A DNA stretch of 64,000 bases from Sideroxydans sp. (GTDB taxonomy: Bacteria; Pseudomonadota; Gammaproteobacteria; Burkholderiales; Gallionellaceae), in NCBI GenBank assembly GCA_027310665.1, contig DAIDAJ010000036.1, positions 1-64,000 of the forward strand. The letters are read 5' to 3'. The position numbers and the translations under genes were made by a program. Below are positions 30,024 through 38,767 of this stretch, piece by piece. The notes below the pieces were generated by a model. That model was not told where the DNA came from and searched no databases. It was given only the letters and a program-made list of their open reading frames with translations. Each line of letters opens with the position of its first letter. Within the stretch, counting starts at the first letter, position 1.

Positions 30024-31396
30024 GCATTATCCCGACGCAGCACCACCCACACCGTACGCATGATAATCCACAAGTCCAGCCATATAGACCAGTTTTGAAG
30101 ATAGTCCAGATCGAACTCGATACGCTCTTTCATTTTATCCAACTCCTGGGTTTCGCCGCGGCATCCATTGACCTGCGCCCAGCCTGTGATCCCCGGCTTG
30201 ACCTTATGCCGCAACATGTAACCCTTGATCAGCTTGCGATACATTTCGTTATGCGCAACGGCATGCGGCCGGGGTCCGACGATGCTCATGCGCCCTTGCA
30301 GCACATTAATGAATTGCGGCAGCTCATCCAGGGAAGTGCGCCGCAGAAACGCGCCGATCTTTGTGGTCCGTTGATCGTTCTTCTGTGCCTGGACGATGTT
30401 CGACCCGTCTTCGCACACGGTCATGGAGCGGAATTTGTAGACGATGAAAGATTCGCCGTTAAGCCCGTAGCGCCGTTGTCTGAAGATGGCAGGCCCCGGC
30501 GAAGTCAGCTTGATGGCCAAAACGATAGCCAGCAGGATGGGTGAAATGAGGATCAGAATGAGCGAGGCGAGCACGATATCGCTGAAGTTCTTTACTACCG
30601 TGTCCACACCGGAGAGCGGCGATTCGCATATGGCAACCACGGGTACTCCACCCACATTGTCGAAACGTGCCTGCATCATGTCAAAGATGTAGACATCGGG
30701 CAGGAAGTAAATGGAGGCAGTGGTGTCATGCAGGTCGTCCAGCAGCTTGCATATGCGTGGCTGGGTTGCCATCGGCAGGCTCACGAAGATCATCTGGATA
30801 TTATTTTTGCGGACATAATCACCCACTTCCGAGACCGGGCCCAGTACTGGCAACGTAACGCCCTTGATCCGGGACGCATCGCGGTCGTCGAAGTAGCCGC
30901 GCAGATCGATCAACAGGTAAGGAAATTCGGCAATGCGCTCTTGAAGCTGCGTGCCAACATTGTTGGCTCCTATAATCACTGCGGAGCGAACTATGCCCTT
31001 CTTGCGCAAGTCGGTGATTATTTTATGTACGACGAAATGGCTGGTAATCAGCGCGAACGGAGTAACAATCATCCAGGTCAGGATGACCTCGTCGGAATAA
31101 CGATAGGACAGCTTGGTGGCGTAGCCCAAAAAGAGCAGGACGCCGACGACGGCGCCCCAACCGACGAAGGTATCGCGCACATAGGCGAGGAGCTTTCCGT
31201 TATGCCATTTGCGATATAAATTAGTTTGTTCGAATATGTATGTCGAGATAAAAAAGGCGATGATCATCAACACCAGGTAGTAGCCCGTGAACGTTTCGTC
31301 ATACAACAAGGTAAGCAGGACTAACGAACCCCATATCATGAACGGATCAAGCAAGTACTTGAAAAAGGCAACTACAGGGATGTCATTGATGATCAT
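30017..31396 (-). CDS. epsB: Undecaprenyl-phosphate glucose phosphotransferase (EpsB/WbaP-type initiating transferase)
   Basis: C-terminal FRQRRYGLNGESFIVYKFRSMTV, RTTKIGAFLRRTSLDELPQFINVLQGRMSIVGPRPH, GITGWAQVNGCRGET. Confidence 0.94.
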   Translation of the reverse strand: MIINDIPVVAFFKYLLDPFMIWGSLVLLTLLYDETFTGYYLVLMIIAFFISTYIFEQTNLYRKWHNGKLLAYVRDTFVGWGAVVGVLLFLGYATKLSYRYSDEVILTWMIVTPFALITSHFVVHKIITDLRKKGIVRSAVIIGANNVGTQLQERIAEFPYLLIDLRGYFDDRDASRIKGVTLPVLGPVSEVGDYVRKNNIQMIFVSLPMATQPRICKLLDDLHDTTASIYFLPDVYIFDMMQARFDNVGGVPVVAICESPLSGVDTVVKNFSDIVLASLILILISPILLAIVLAIKLTSPGPAIFRQRRYGLNGESFIVYKFRSMTVCEDGSNIVQAQKNDQRTTKIGAFLRRTSLDELPQFINVLQGRMSIVGPRPHAVAHNEMYRKLIKGYMLRHKVKPGITGWAQVNGCRGETQELDKMKERIEFDLDYLQNWSIWLDLWIIMRTVWVVLRRDNAY

Positions 31397-31630
31397 TGAT
31401 ATTCGCGTCCTTACCGTGTGCAGTCACGTCAACTATCGACAGGATAGCATGACCGGAACATAGAAAAACCGTACGCATACTACTGAGTCATGGCGTGTAC
31501 TGATAACACTTCAGGCTTCAAGCAAAACTGTTCATTATTATGTTATTGGACATGCCTTTGGATTTCATTTTCCGTCATGAAGGATCCGGCCAGGAAATGG
31601 AAAGCAGCCAGCCGACACAGCTCAAACAAA

Positions 31631-31653
31631 AACCCCGCCACATGAGCGGGGTT
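31631..31653 (-). terminator. Intrinsic terminator downstream of PEP-CTERM gene
   Basis: aaccccgc (31631-31638) / gcggggtt (31646-31653), T-run on the minus strand. Confidence 0.8.
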
Positions 31654-31675
31654 GTTTGTGTTGAAAGTGACTTCT

Positions 31676-32218
31676 TTAGAAGAAACTTGTGCGGCGACGG
31701 CGTGCTGTAAATGCCAGCAATCCAAGACCTGCCAGCAACATGGCATAGGTTTTGGGTTCTGGAACAGGGCTAACGGCAATTGTTCCACCATAACCAGGAT
31801 TAAGGCCAGTAGTAGCCATATCCGTACCTGTCACTTGCAAATAATAAGCGTTCGGATATGGGTTGGCTGCTGGCAATATAAAGCTCGTAAGATCAAGGGT
31901 TGCAGCACCAATAATGCTACTAACAGAACTCACAAGACTACCCGAACCTACAGCACCTTGAAATAATCCGAGGTATGTAAAGTCAATGAGAGAACTCCCT
32001 CCATTAACATGAATACCACTCAGACCACCTGTCGCAGTTGATGGCATATCAAATGTAAAGTAGTCCGTAAATCCTGAAGCTCCAGTGGCTGGAGCACCAT
32101 TAGCAAAGTTGCCAAACCCGGAAGTTAATGTAAAACCTATAGTTGCAGCACTCGCTGTCCCAGCCGCCATGCAAAGCACCGCAACAGATGACATACCGAA
32201 CAATGAAGAAAATTTCAT
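31676..32218 (-). CDS. PEP-CTERM sorting-domain protein
   Basis: N-terminal signal; C-terminal VPEPKTYAMLLAGLGLLAFTARRRRTSFF. Confidence 0.93.
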   Translation of the reverse strand: MKFSSLFGMSSVAVLCMAAGTASAATIGFTLTSGFGNFANGAPATGASGFTDYFTFDMPSTATGGLSGIHVNGGSSLIDFTYLGLFQGAVGSGSLVSSVSSIIGAATLDLTSFILPAANPYPNAYYLQVTGTDMATTGLNPGYGGTIAVSPVPEPKTYAMLLAGLGLLAFTARRRRTSFF

Positions 32219-32308
32219 GATGGCTCCTTGTAAACAAAAAGTAAAAAAACGAACACTCAGTGTCGAGAAACCTCAGAATCCCCCCCTCGACCCAAACCCT
32301 ATTTCAGG

Positions 32309-32333
32309 CAGACAAACAATACCTGTTTGTCTG
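32309..32333. promoter_or_regulatory. 10-bp perfect inverted repeat upstream of PEP-CTERM gene
   Basis: CAGACAAACA-atacc-TGTTTGTCTG. Confidence 0.5.
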
Positions 32334-32345
32334 AATTCAATACAT

Positions 32346-32358
32346 TGTACTTTGGTAC
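32346..32358 (+). promoter_or_regulatory. TGTACTTTNGTAC motif copy (tgtactttggtac)
   Basis: One of four copies at 30011, 32346, 32507 and 37716 (reverse strand). Confidence 0.5.
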
Positions 32359-32506
32359 TATAACTAGCTGTTTCACAAAAAATTAATATTGCCAACACCC
32401 CAAGTAGACACCCAAACCCAGATCGTACTGAGCAGGAGGACTTTATTGCAGAAGTGCAAATCAGCAATGCACGTTCAGGCTATTCTTCACCAAAGATAAA
32501 ATCTAT

Positions 32507-32519
32507 TGTACTTTTGTAC
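32507..32519 (+). promoter_or_regulatory. TGTACTTTNGTAC motif copy (tgtacttttgtac)
   Basis: Same motif, upstream of the PEP-CTERM gene at 31676-32218. Confidence 0.5.
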
Positions 32520-32667
32520 AGTAGTAATGGAATTTACTCAATGGACTGATTTTGGACTGCTCTGTCAACTTGCGATTATTCTTGCGAAAAGTAGCGCGGG
32601 CAACAACTTTGAATTTTCGGGTATCTTAAACTAAGCGATCAGTCCTTTAATCCAGCATCAAGTCAGT

Positions 32668-33804
32668 CTAACTGTGTTTAGCTGGTATTGGATGACGTGT
32701 CTGCACACGTGCAAATTGACTTTTCATTCGTAAAAACCAAGATTCATAATATCGATAGCTAATCGTTGCCGCGAACGTTGACACTAATACCGTGGTTGGA
32801 AACCAGAGCCACGAATAATCCAAACCTATTACAGGCAGCATTTCCTTAACGGCGTTGTAACTAATCATGTGCATTAGATAAATACCGTAGCTGACCATAC
32901 CAATGTGTACAATTGGCTTCCAGGTCAGTAATGGTCTTAGGCTGTTCGATTCAAAGATTACGACCGATCCGACCAATAGAACCATCAGCATCCAGATTCC
33001 TCCCTGCGGCAAATTCAATTCAACTGCAACTATCAATCCGATGAAAATGATAGCTGCCGACCAACGTCCACCCAACAACGGGCTTACCATCGCGAAAATA
33101 CGTCGGTCGTGAAGCACATGCGCCATCACAACCCCGCCAAGAATTGCCGGGTGGATACTTAGCAGTATCACAACACTCAAATTATCACCACGCAATTGAC
33201 CCGAAGCTACTGAGATCTCGACAAGTTCACGAACAATCAGTATTGCAATGATCAGCCCTACCGGCCTCCATCCATTTAGAACCTTCTCGACCGTCGGCCA
33301 GATTAAGTAGAATTGCTCCTCCGTTGCAAGTGACCATGCAAAATAAAAGATTACCCGATTATCCGGTTTGACAAACCAGTTAGACGTGTACGTCAGAAAG
33401 TAAGGCAGATTGGAGAAGAATTGCTGACCCAGAAATGAAGTACGCTCGAGTGACCACACAATTATTATGTAGAGGATGATCACAGTATAATAGACGGGAA
33501 AAATTCGAAGCGTCCGTCGAATATAGAATGAACCAAGAGAGATTTTCCCCCACTTATCCTTTTCACGAAGTAATAGCGTTGTAATCAAAAAACCACTGAT
33601 CGCAAAAAATAGATCGACTCCAAGAAATCCGCGCTGGGTAAAGCTCAGCCCCTCAATGTGCATTCCCGTATGGTGCCAAATAACCGCAAGAATACTCAGA
33701 CATCGCAAACCGTCGAGCGAAGAGAAGAAACTTGTATTTCGGTACGTCTCGTATGTGCATGACGCTGCCGCGAATAATTTTTCATTGCACTCTGGTTGCA
33801 TCAT
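32668..33804 (-). CDS. Acyltransferase family 3 membrane protein
   Basis: SLDGLRCLSILAVIWHHTG, LFFAISGFLITTLLL, AWSLATEEQFYLIWP. Confidence 0.9.
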   Translation of the reverse strand: MMQPECNEKLFAAASCTYETYRNTSFFSSLDGLRCLSILAVIWHHTGMHIEGLSFTQRGFLGVDLFFAISGFLITTLLLREKDKWGKISLGSFYIRRTLRIFPVYYTVIILYIIIVWSLERTSFLGQQFFSNLPYFLTYTSNWFVKPDNRVIFYFAWSLATEEQFYLIWPTVEKVLNGWRPVGLIIAILIVRELVEISVASGQLRGDNLSVVILLSIHPAILGGVVMAHVLHDRRIFAMVSPLLGGRWSAAIIFIGLIVAVELNLPQGGIWMLMVLLVGSVVIFESNSLRPLLTWKPIVHIGMVSYGIYLMHMISYNAVKEMLPVIGLDYSWLWFPTTVLVSTFAATISYRYYESWFLRMKSQFARVQTRHPIPAKHS

Positions 33805-34015
33805 CGTGTAGAGGCGGTAGATTTGAATTTAAGCATCTATAGAAGCGTAAAGATACGAATGAATTGTATGTCTCGCTAGACCATCGCGTGACAATCGAGC
33901 GTGCTGTTGACACAATACATCATGATTGTACATTTGCTGCGCATGGGGGTTGCCTGATTGTGCTTTTATGGCGCCCCATCCACACAAAGTTAAGGAGGCG
34001 TTAAGTTAATATGAA

Positions 34016-34777
34016 TCAGGATTGAGCGCTGAGAACAGCCAGGTGAACTACATTTGATTCTTTGCGGACTCTTGAACCATTCCGTCCTTGACGTTTTTCT
34101 GCTGACATCATCAATGCTACGTTGAGCCTGTCAGTGACTCCCAGTTTTTCAAAAATATTCGTCAAATGTGCCTTCACGGTACGCTCGGTAATTTCCAGAG
34201 AGTAGGCGATCTGTTTGTTGCTTTCACCGTTACCAATCCTGACTGCAATTTCGTACTCGCGATCAGTTAGCTGAGCAAGCAAACCATGAATATCGGGATG
34301 TTGATCACCATGCTTTGCCTGTTCCTTTACTTGCCTTTGTTCCATTTGCGCCAGTAAACGACTAAGAAATTTTCTGCGTATCCAAAGTTCGCCATTGCTC
34401 ACGGCTTCGACCATCATTTTGAGGGACGATCCCTCGATGTTGGTGGGGCAACATCCCCGTACACCCGCCTTAAACAAGAACCACTCGTCTTCATCAGTCG
34501 CATGATCGTGGAATACAACGATATTTGTCTTGGGACAGAGTCTTCTCAACTCAGAAACACCGCGCACTCCATTTAGTTTTGGCAAATCAAAATCAAGCAG
34601 AAGCATTTCAGGTTCAATTTGAACAAGGTCTTCCTTGAGCAATTCGAAACTGTTCACATGAAACATTCTGGCAATGCCAGATAATTCCTCTTTGTAACGC
34701 GCAGTGCTAGCTTTACATGCGCTAGCAAACATCAAGCTACTAACTGTATCGAGGTTTTCGTAGCTAGTGAACTTCAT
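34016..34777 (-). CDS. LuxR-family response regulator (receiver-like + LuxR HTH)
   Basis: LTDREYEIAVRIGNGESNKQIAYSLEITERTVKAHLTNIFEKLGVTDRLN; MLLLDFDLPKLNG receiver-like segment. Confidence 0.87.
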   Translation of the reverse strand: MKFTSYENLDTVSSLMFASACKASTARYKEELSGIARMFHVNSFELLKEDLVQIEPEMLLLDFDLPKLNGVRGVSELRRLCPKTNIVVFHDHATDEDEWFLFKAGVRGCCPTNIEGSSLKMMVEAVSNGELWIRRKFLSRLLAQMEQRQVKEQAKHGDQHPDIHGLLAQLTDREYEIAVRIGNGESNKQIAYSLEITERTVKAHLTNIFEKLGVTDRLNVALMMSAEKRQGRNGSRVRKESNVVHLAVLSAQS

Positions 34778-35426
34778 AAATTTCCCTTCCCAATCGATAC
34801 AGTTGCCATAAATTTTTCGGGATACCTAAACTTCACCACGACCAAAATTTGACGCACACTTCGCACTACAAAAACTATAACTACCTGCTATTACAGTTTT
34901 CACATCAACCCAGTCGATATAAGCAATGAACGTGCCATCAATTAAAGCCGCTCAATGCGCTTAATACATAAGTAGTTGTACAAATCCATCTCGGGGGTAG
35001 AGTCGCATATGACAACTTGCAGACACCGCATTGACCAATACTCGACGAATCTTGACCAAATAAATGGCAATTCAGATGTACGCACTACTCCGCGTAATGA
35101 AGTACTGCATTACTTGATTTCAACGAGGTTCGGTGCCCGCAAGATCGTCTAGCCATTCAAAAGCGTGGCGATACTAGCTTCATACCCGACATATGGAAAG
35201 GGGCGAGAGTATCTAGACCTTTTGGCCTAAATATGACCTATGTCTTTTTCCAATTGATCGCCCAATCACGAAATTGGAACGATTTGGTGGCTTCGAACGA
35301 AGCAGGGGATGACATCAGTTTGAATATTCCGGAAGCTCCAGACTCTGCATATCATGAGTCCCGTCATATGGCGATTTTGAACCAGTGAATCAGAACTGCA
35401 CGATCAGATTTCGTAAGCAAAAGAAA

Positions 35427-36257
35427 TCAGGCGTTGTCCATATTAGACAACGCACCAAATTCCGCTTTGTCATTCAGCATTTCTTCAACCAACGCCAGAT
35501 CGATCATCGCGGATTCGGCGGCAAATCCGTAAACCAGCGCGGTGTTGCAAAGGATGTTGATACGTCTTGGGGTTCCCTGGCTTGCTTCGGCAATCCTGGC
35601 GCAGGCTTCGGCGGTAAAGAGCGGCGTCTCCCTGCCAGCAACTTTCAGGCGGTGCTGAATATAACCCTGTACATCAGCTGCCTCAAACGGCTTGATATGG
35701 AAATCAACTTCAACGCGCTGGGAAAACTGCAAGAGTTCAGGCTTCAACAATAGATCCTTGAGCTGCGGCTGCCCCACCAGCATGATCTGGAGCAGCTGAT
35801 TCTTGTCCGCATTAATATTCGAGAGCATGCGCAACGATTCCAGCGCGTCCGGATTCAAATTGTGCGCTTCATCGATGATCAACAATACGCTCTTGCCGGC
35901 TCCATATTGCTTGATCAGGAAACGCTGAAATTCATCGAACAGCGCCACATTGGACTGCCCCTCATAGACCAACCCAAAGGAAAGCATGATCCACTGCAGC
36001 AAATTGGCGATCTCGCGATGCGTGTTGTAGACCAGGCCAACGGTATGTTCGGGCGCCAGGTTGTTCAGCAGATGACGAACCAGAGTCGTTTTCCCGCATC
36101 CGATCTCGCCGCTGATCACCATGAATCCAACCCTGTTCCTGATACCGAACTCCATCATTGCGTATGCATAAGAATGGCGCCGACCGAAATACAGGAAATC
36201 AGGATCAGGCTGAATTGAAAATGGGTTTTCCTTCAAACCGTAGAACGCTTGGTACAT
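35427..36257 (-). CDS. Exosortase/PEP-CTERM system-associated AAA ATPase (ExeA/GspA-like)
   Basis: MYQAFYGLKENPFSIQPDPDFLYFGRRH; Walker A SGEIGCGKTTLVRHLL; LLIIDEAHNL. Confidence 0.88.
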   Translation of the reverse strand: MYQAFYGLKENPFSIQPDPDFLYFGRRHSYAYAMMEFGIRNRVGFMVISGEIGCGKTTLVRHLLNNLAPEHTVGLVYNTHREIANLLQWIMLSFGLVYEGQSNVALFDEFQRFLIKQYGAGKSVLLIIDEAHNLNPDALESLRMLSNINADKNQLLQIMLVGQPQLKDLLLKPELLQFSQRVEVDFHIKPFEAADVQGYIQHRLKVAGRETPLFTAEACARIAEASQGTPRRINILCNTALVYGFAAESAMIDLALVEEMLNDKAEFGALSNMDNA

Positions 36258-36522
36258 GCTTTGTCGTTATCCTGTGAAAATTACCGTTACTGATTCTTGC
36301 CTGGCCGTAGCTCCGTTTGGGGAGCGTGTTTGATTGAAAGTTCCTGCGATGGCGGTAATCGATAATTATATGGCCCGCAGGTGTCATTTCAATTGTGACG
36401 TGCCAATTATGCCCGTGTTTAGTCCCTTTGTATCAAGACCGCGTCTTTCGATCAAAATATAGGCAGGGATATATTCTGCGACCGTTCTGAGGTGATTCAG
36501 GCGTTCAGAACACCGAAAAAAG

Positions 36523-36800
36523 GTGTGGGCGACTGACATCACGAACATCAGCACGCGTCAGAGCCGGTGGAATCTGTCTGCGCCAAGAGATCGGCTGGTG
36601 TATGCGGCTGCGTTTCGATCGGGAGTTGGCTGTCAACGCTTTGCTGATGGCTGTGCAGTGCCAACAGCCGTGGCTACGAGCCCATTCCTGGCATCGAAGC
36701 GGGTGCGGACGATGCTGAGGACAGTCTCCCATCGAATTCGCGAGACGGTATTTCGAGAGGCTGCAACAAGAATGGCTAGTGAACCGGGCGTTTCACACAC
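36523..36800 (+). pseudogene. Degenerate IS3-family transposase (rve integrase) fragment
   Basis: Pieces in different frames: VWATDITNISTR; DRELAVNALLMAVQCQQP; SPIEFARRYFERLQQEWLVNRAFHTP; frameshifts and internal loss. Confidence 0.7.
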
Positions 36801-36813
36801 CCCATAACGGAAA

Positions 36814-36836
36814 AATGGGAGCCTTAAGCTCCCATT
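36814..36836 (-). terminator. Intrinsic terminator downstream of second PEP-CTERM gene
   Basis: aatgggagc-cttaa-gctcccatt with T-run on the minus strand. Confidence 0.8.
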
Positions 36837-36856
36837 CGGTATTGGACGCGTACGAA

Positions 36857-37618
36857 TCAAACGGTGAATTTATGCTTCCTTCGCAGCGCCGTGAATCCCA
36901 CCAATCCCAACCCGGCCAATAGCATGGCATAGGTTTTGGGTTCTGGAACCGGAGATACCGGGACAGGCGGGCAATTTATGTTGACGCCAATGACCATGTC
37001 GTTGAAATCCCTGTCACCACTCCCCGGATCGTTATACAACAACAAATCCGAATACGTGGATCCGCCAATCGTATAACCACCGAGTTGGCTGAGAATGCCG
37101 ACCGCGCCACTCTTATAGGGGTAGCTTGTGTCAGAAAAGCTGAAATTCAGAACATTTCCGATGCTTGTGACTGTTTCGGTGATAGTCGAGCCGACCGCCG
37201 AGGACTTGTTGTTAAAAGACGAGGATCCAACAGTAAACAAATCCGTGTTGCCCGCGCTTGCACCGAGGTAGGTGAAAGTCACGATACCTGACGAGTATCC
37301 CTTGCCCAACGAACCTACTTCTAATGTACCTGTCTTGACCAAAAAGTTATTATTCGTGAATGGAGCTTGATTGAAACTCTGATACATGGAAGGCGTGGTT
37401 ATTTGATTGGCCCCCTGCTTTATGTTGGATAAAAAATTGCTTGTCGTGGTCGTACTCGTTCCCTTGACCGTCAGTGTCCCACAGGGGGCCGTGTTTCCCG
37501 ACGTAGGTGTCTTATCGCAGCCTCCACTGGGGTTATAGTAACCATCCGCATTTACAACAGAGCAAAGCAGGGAAAGCAAAGCGGCCAACGTCACAGAGAC
37601 ATAGTTTCGGGTATTCAT
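36857..37618 (-). CDS. PEP-CTERM sorting-domain protein
   Basis: N-terminal signal; C-terminal VPEPKTYAMLLAGLGLVGFTALRRKHKFTV; DPGSGDRDFNDMVIGV (DUF4114-like). Confidence 0.93.
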   Translation of the reverse strand: MNTRNYVSVTLAALLSLLCSVVNADGYYNPSGGCDKTPTSGNTAPCGTLTVKGTSTTTTSNFLSNIKQGANQITTPSMYQSFNQAPFTNNNFLVKTGTLEVGSLGKGYSSGIVTFTYLGASAGNTDLFTVGSSSFNNKSSAVGSTITETVTSIGNVLNFSFSDTSYPYKSGAVGILSQLGGYTIGGSTYSDLLLYNDPGSGDRDFNDMVIGVNINCPPVPVSPVPEPKTYAMLLAGLGLVGFTALRRKHKFTV

Positions 37619-37715
37619 GGCACCCCCTTTGATTTAGGCGAGACATACATAAAGCAGCAAAGTTTTTACAATATCCCGGTTGAAATCTTCAAGCAGATCG
37701 CCCAAGAAAGCCATA

Positions 37716-37728
37716 GTACTAAAGTACA
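37716..37728 (-). promoter_or_regulatory. TGTACTTTNGTAC motif copy (reverse complement tgtactttagtac)
   Basis: About 100 bp upstream of the PEP-CTERM gene at 36857-37618. Confidence 0.5.
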
Positions 37729-38047
37729 GTGCCATTCAATTCGCCCAACCTCACTCTTAATAGTGGCAGCGGCCACCCTCGGCTGATAGGAAGGGGGGAT
37801 GTCAAGCAAAAATCGGGGCCGCAAATATGCAGATATGCGACTTCCCTGTTCCATATTATTTAATTCCCTGATAATATGCGCGCCCTTACGGATTGGGGCG
37901 TTCTGAATCAAGGCTCGGAACAGTGAGTTTCCCCGTAGTTGTACAAGAATGTGCGGTAGATTTCCCGTTAATGATGGGAGATGGAAAAAGTAGTATCAGG
38001 GCAGGTTTGCAGCAGATCTAGCCCTGGCTTCACGTAGCAACAGACAT

Positions 38048-38124
38048 GCGCCGGTAGCTCAGCTGGATAGAGTACTTGGCTACGAACCAAGGGGTCAGGA
38101 GTTCGAATCTCTTCCGGCGCACCA
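38048..38124 (+). tRNA. tRNA-Arg (anticodon ACG, 38082-38084), CCA encoded
   Basis: Acceptor stem gcgccgg/ccggcgc, anticodon stem-loop cttgg-ctacgaa-ccaag, T-arm gttcgaatc, 3' acca. Confidence 0.95.
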
Positions 38125-38205
38125 ATAAAACAAAGGGTTAGGCAGAAATGCTTGGCCCTTTTTATTTCACTGTCACCGAAACGTCACGTAATGCATGGCG
38201 ACGAT

Positions 38206-38424
38206 TTACACATAGTCAGCCAGATGCACTGTCAATAGGTGCGCGTACCGCCTCACCATCTCTGCACTCTGCCATCCCCCAAGTTCCTGCAGGACACGGA
38301 GCGGAGTGCCGTCTTGTGCGTGCCAGCTTGCCCATGTATGACGCAGATCGTGCCACCGGAAGTGAGTAAGCCCAACCGATGCGCATGCCTTGCGCCACGT
38401 TAAGATAGCAAAGGCTTGAAACAT
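38206..38424 (-). pseudogene. C-terminal remnant of a tyrosine-type phage/island integrase
   Basis: [43 protein letters not shown] with no N-terminal half upstream. Confidence 0.88.
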
Positions 38425-38519
38425 TTAACGAATCAATTTGGCAGCAATCTGCTGCTTGATTGTTTGTGGCAAACGGCATAAAGTAAGAATTCCTTACTTT
38501 CACCAATTGGAAAAATGTC

Positions 38520-38756
38520 ATGCTCGCTAAAATGACCTCTAAAAATCAGCTAACCCTGCCCAAGAACATCACCGCCGCTGTTGGCGCTGCAGAATACTTC
38601 GATGTGGAAGCTCGCAACGGACAGATCGTGCTCACCCCAGTGCGCATTCAGCGCGGCGATGCCGTGCGCGCCAAACTGGCCGAATTGGACTTGAGCGAGC
38701 AAGACATCGCCGATGCGGTTGCATGGGCACGTAAATCTCCTGTAACCAAGAAATAA
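38520..38756 (+). CDS. AbrB/MazE/SpoVT-type antitoxin
   Basis: MLAKMTSKNQLTLPKNITAAVGAAEYFDVEARNGQIVLTPV swapped-hairpin pattern; 12 bp before PIN gene. Confidence 0.85.
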   Translation: MLAKMTSKNQLTLPKNITAAVGAAEYFDVEARNGQIVLTPVRIQRGDAVRAKLAELDLSEQDIADAVAWARKSPVTKK

Positions 38757-38767
38757 TTTTCCTGGCA

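Noticed and set aside
36523-36860. ORFs 36523..36807 (+) and 36633..36860 (-) as genes
   Set aside because: They lie over a frameshifted transposase remnant; neither frame alone keeps the transposase signal.
37713-37735. Possible sigma-54 promoter (TGGCACTGTACTTTAGT on minus strand)
   Set aside because: Has a -24-like TGGCAC but the -12 position reads TTTA instead of TTGC; better explained by the TGTACTTTNGTAC motif.
37666-37911. 81-aa minus-strand ORF upstream of PEP-CTERM gene
   Set aside because: Covers the putative promoter region and has no domain-like features.
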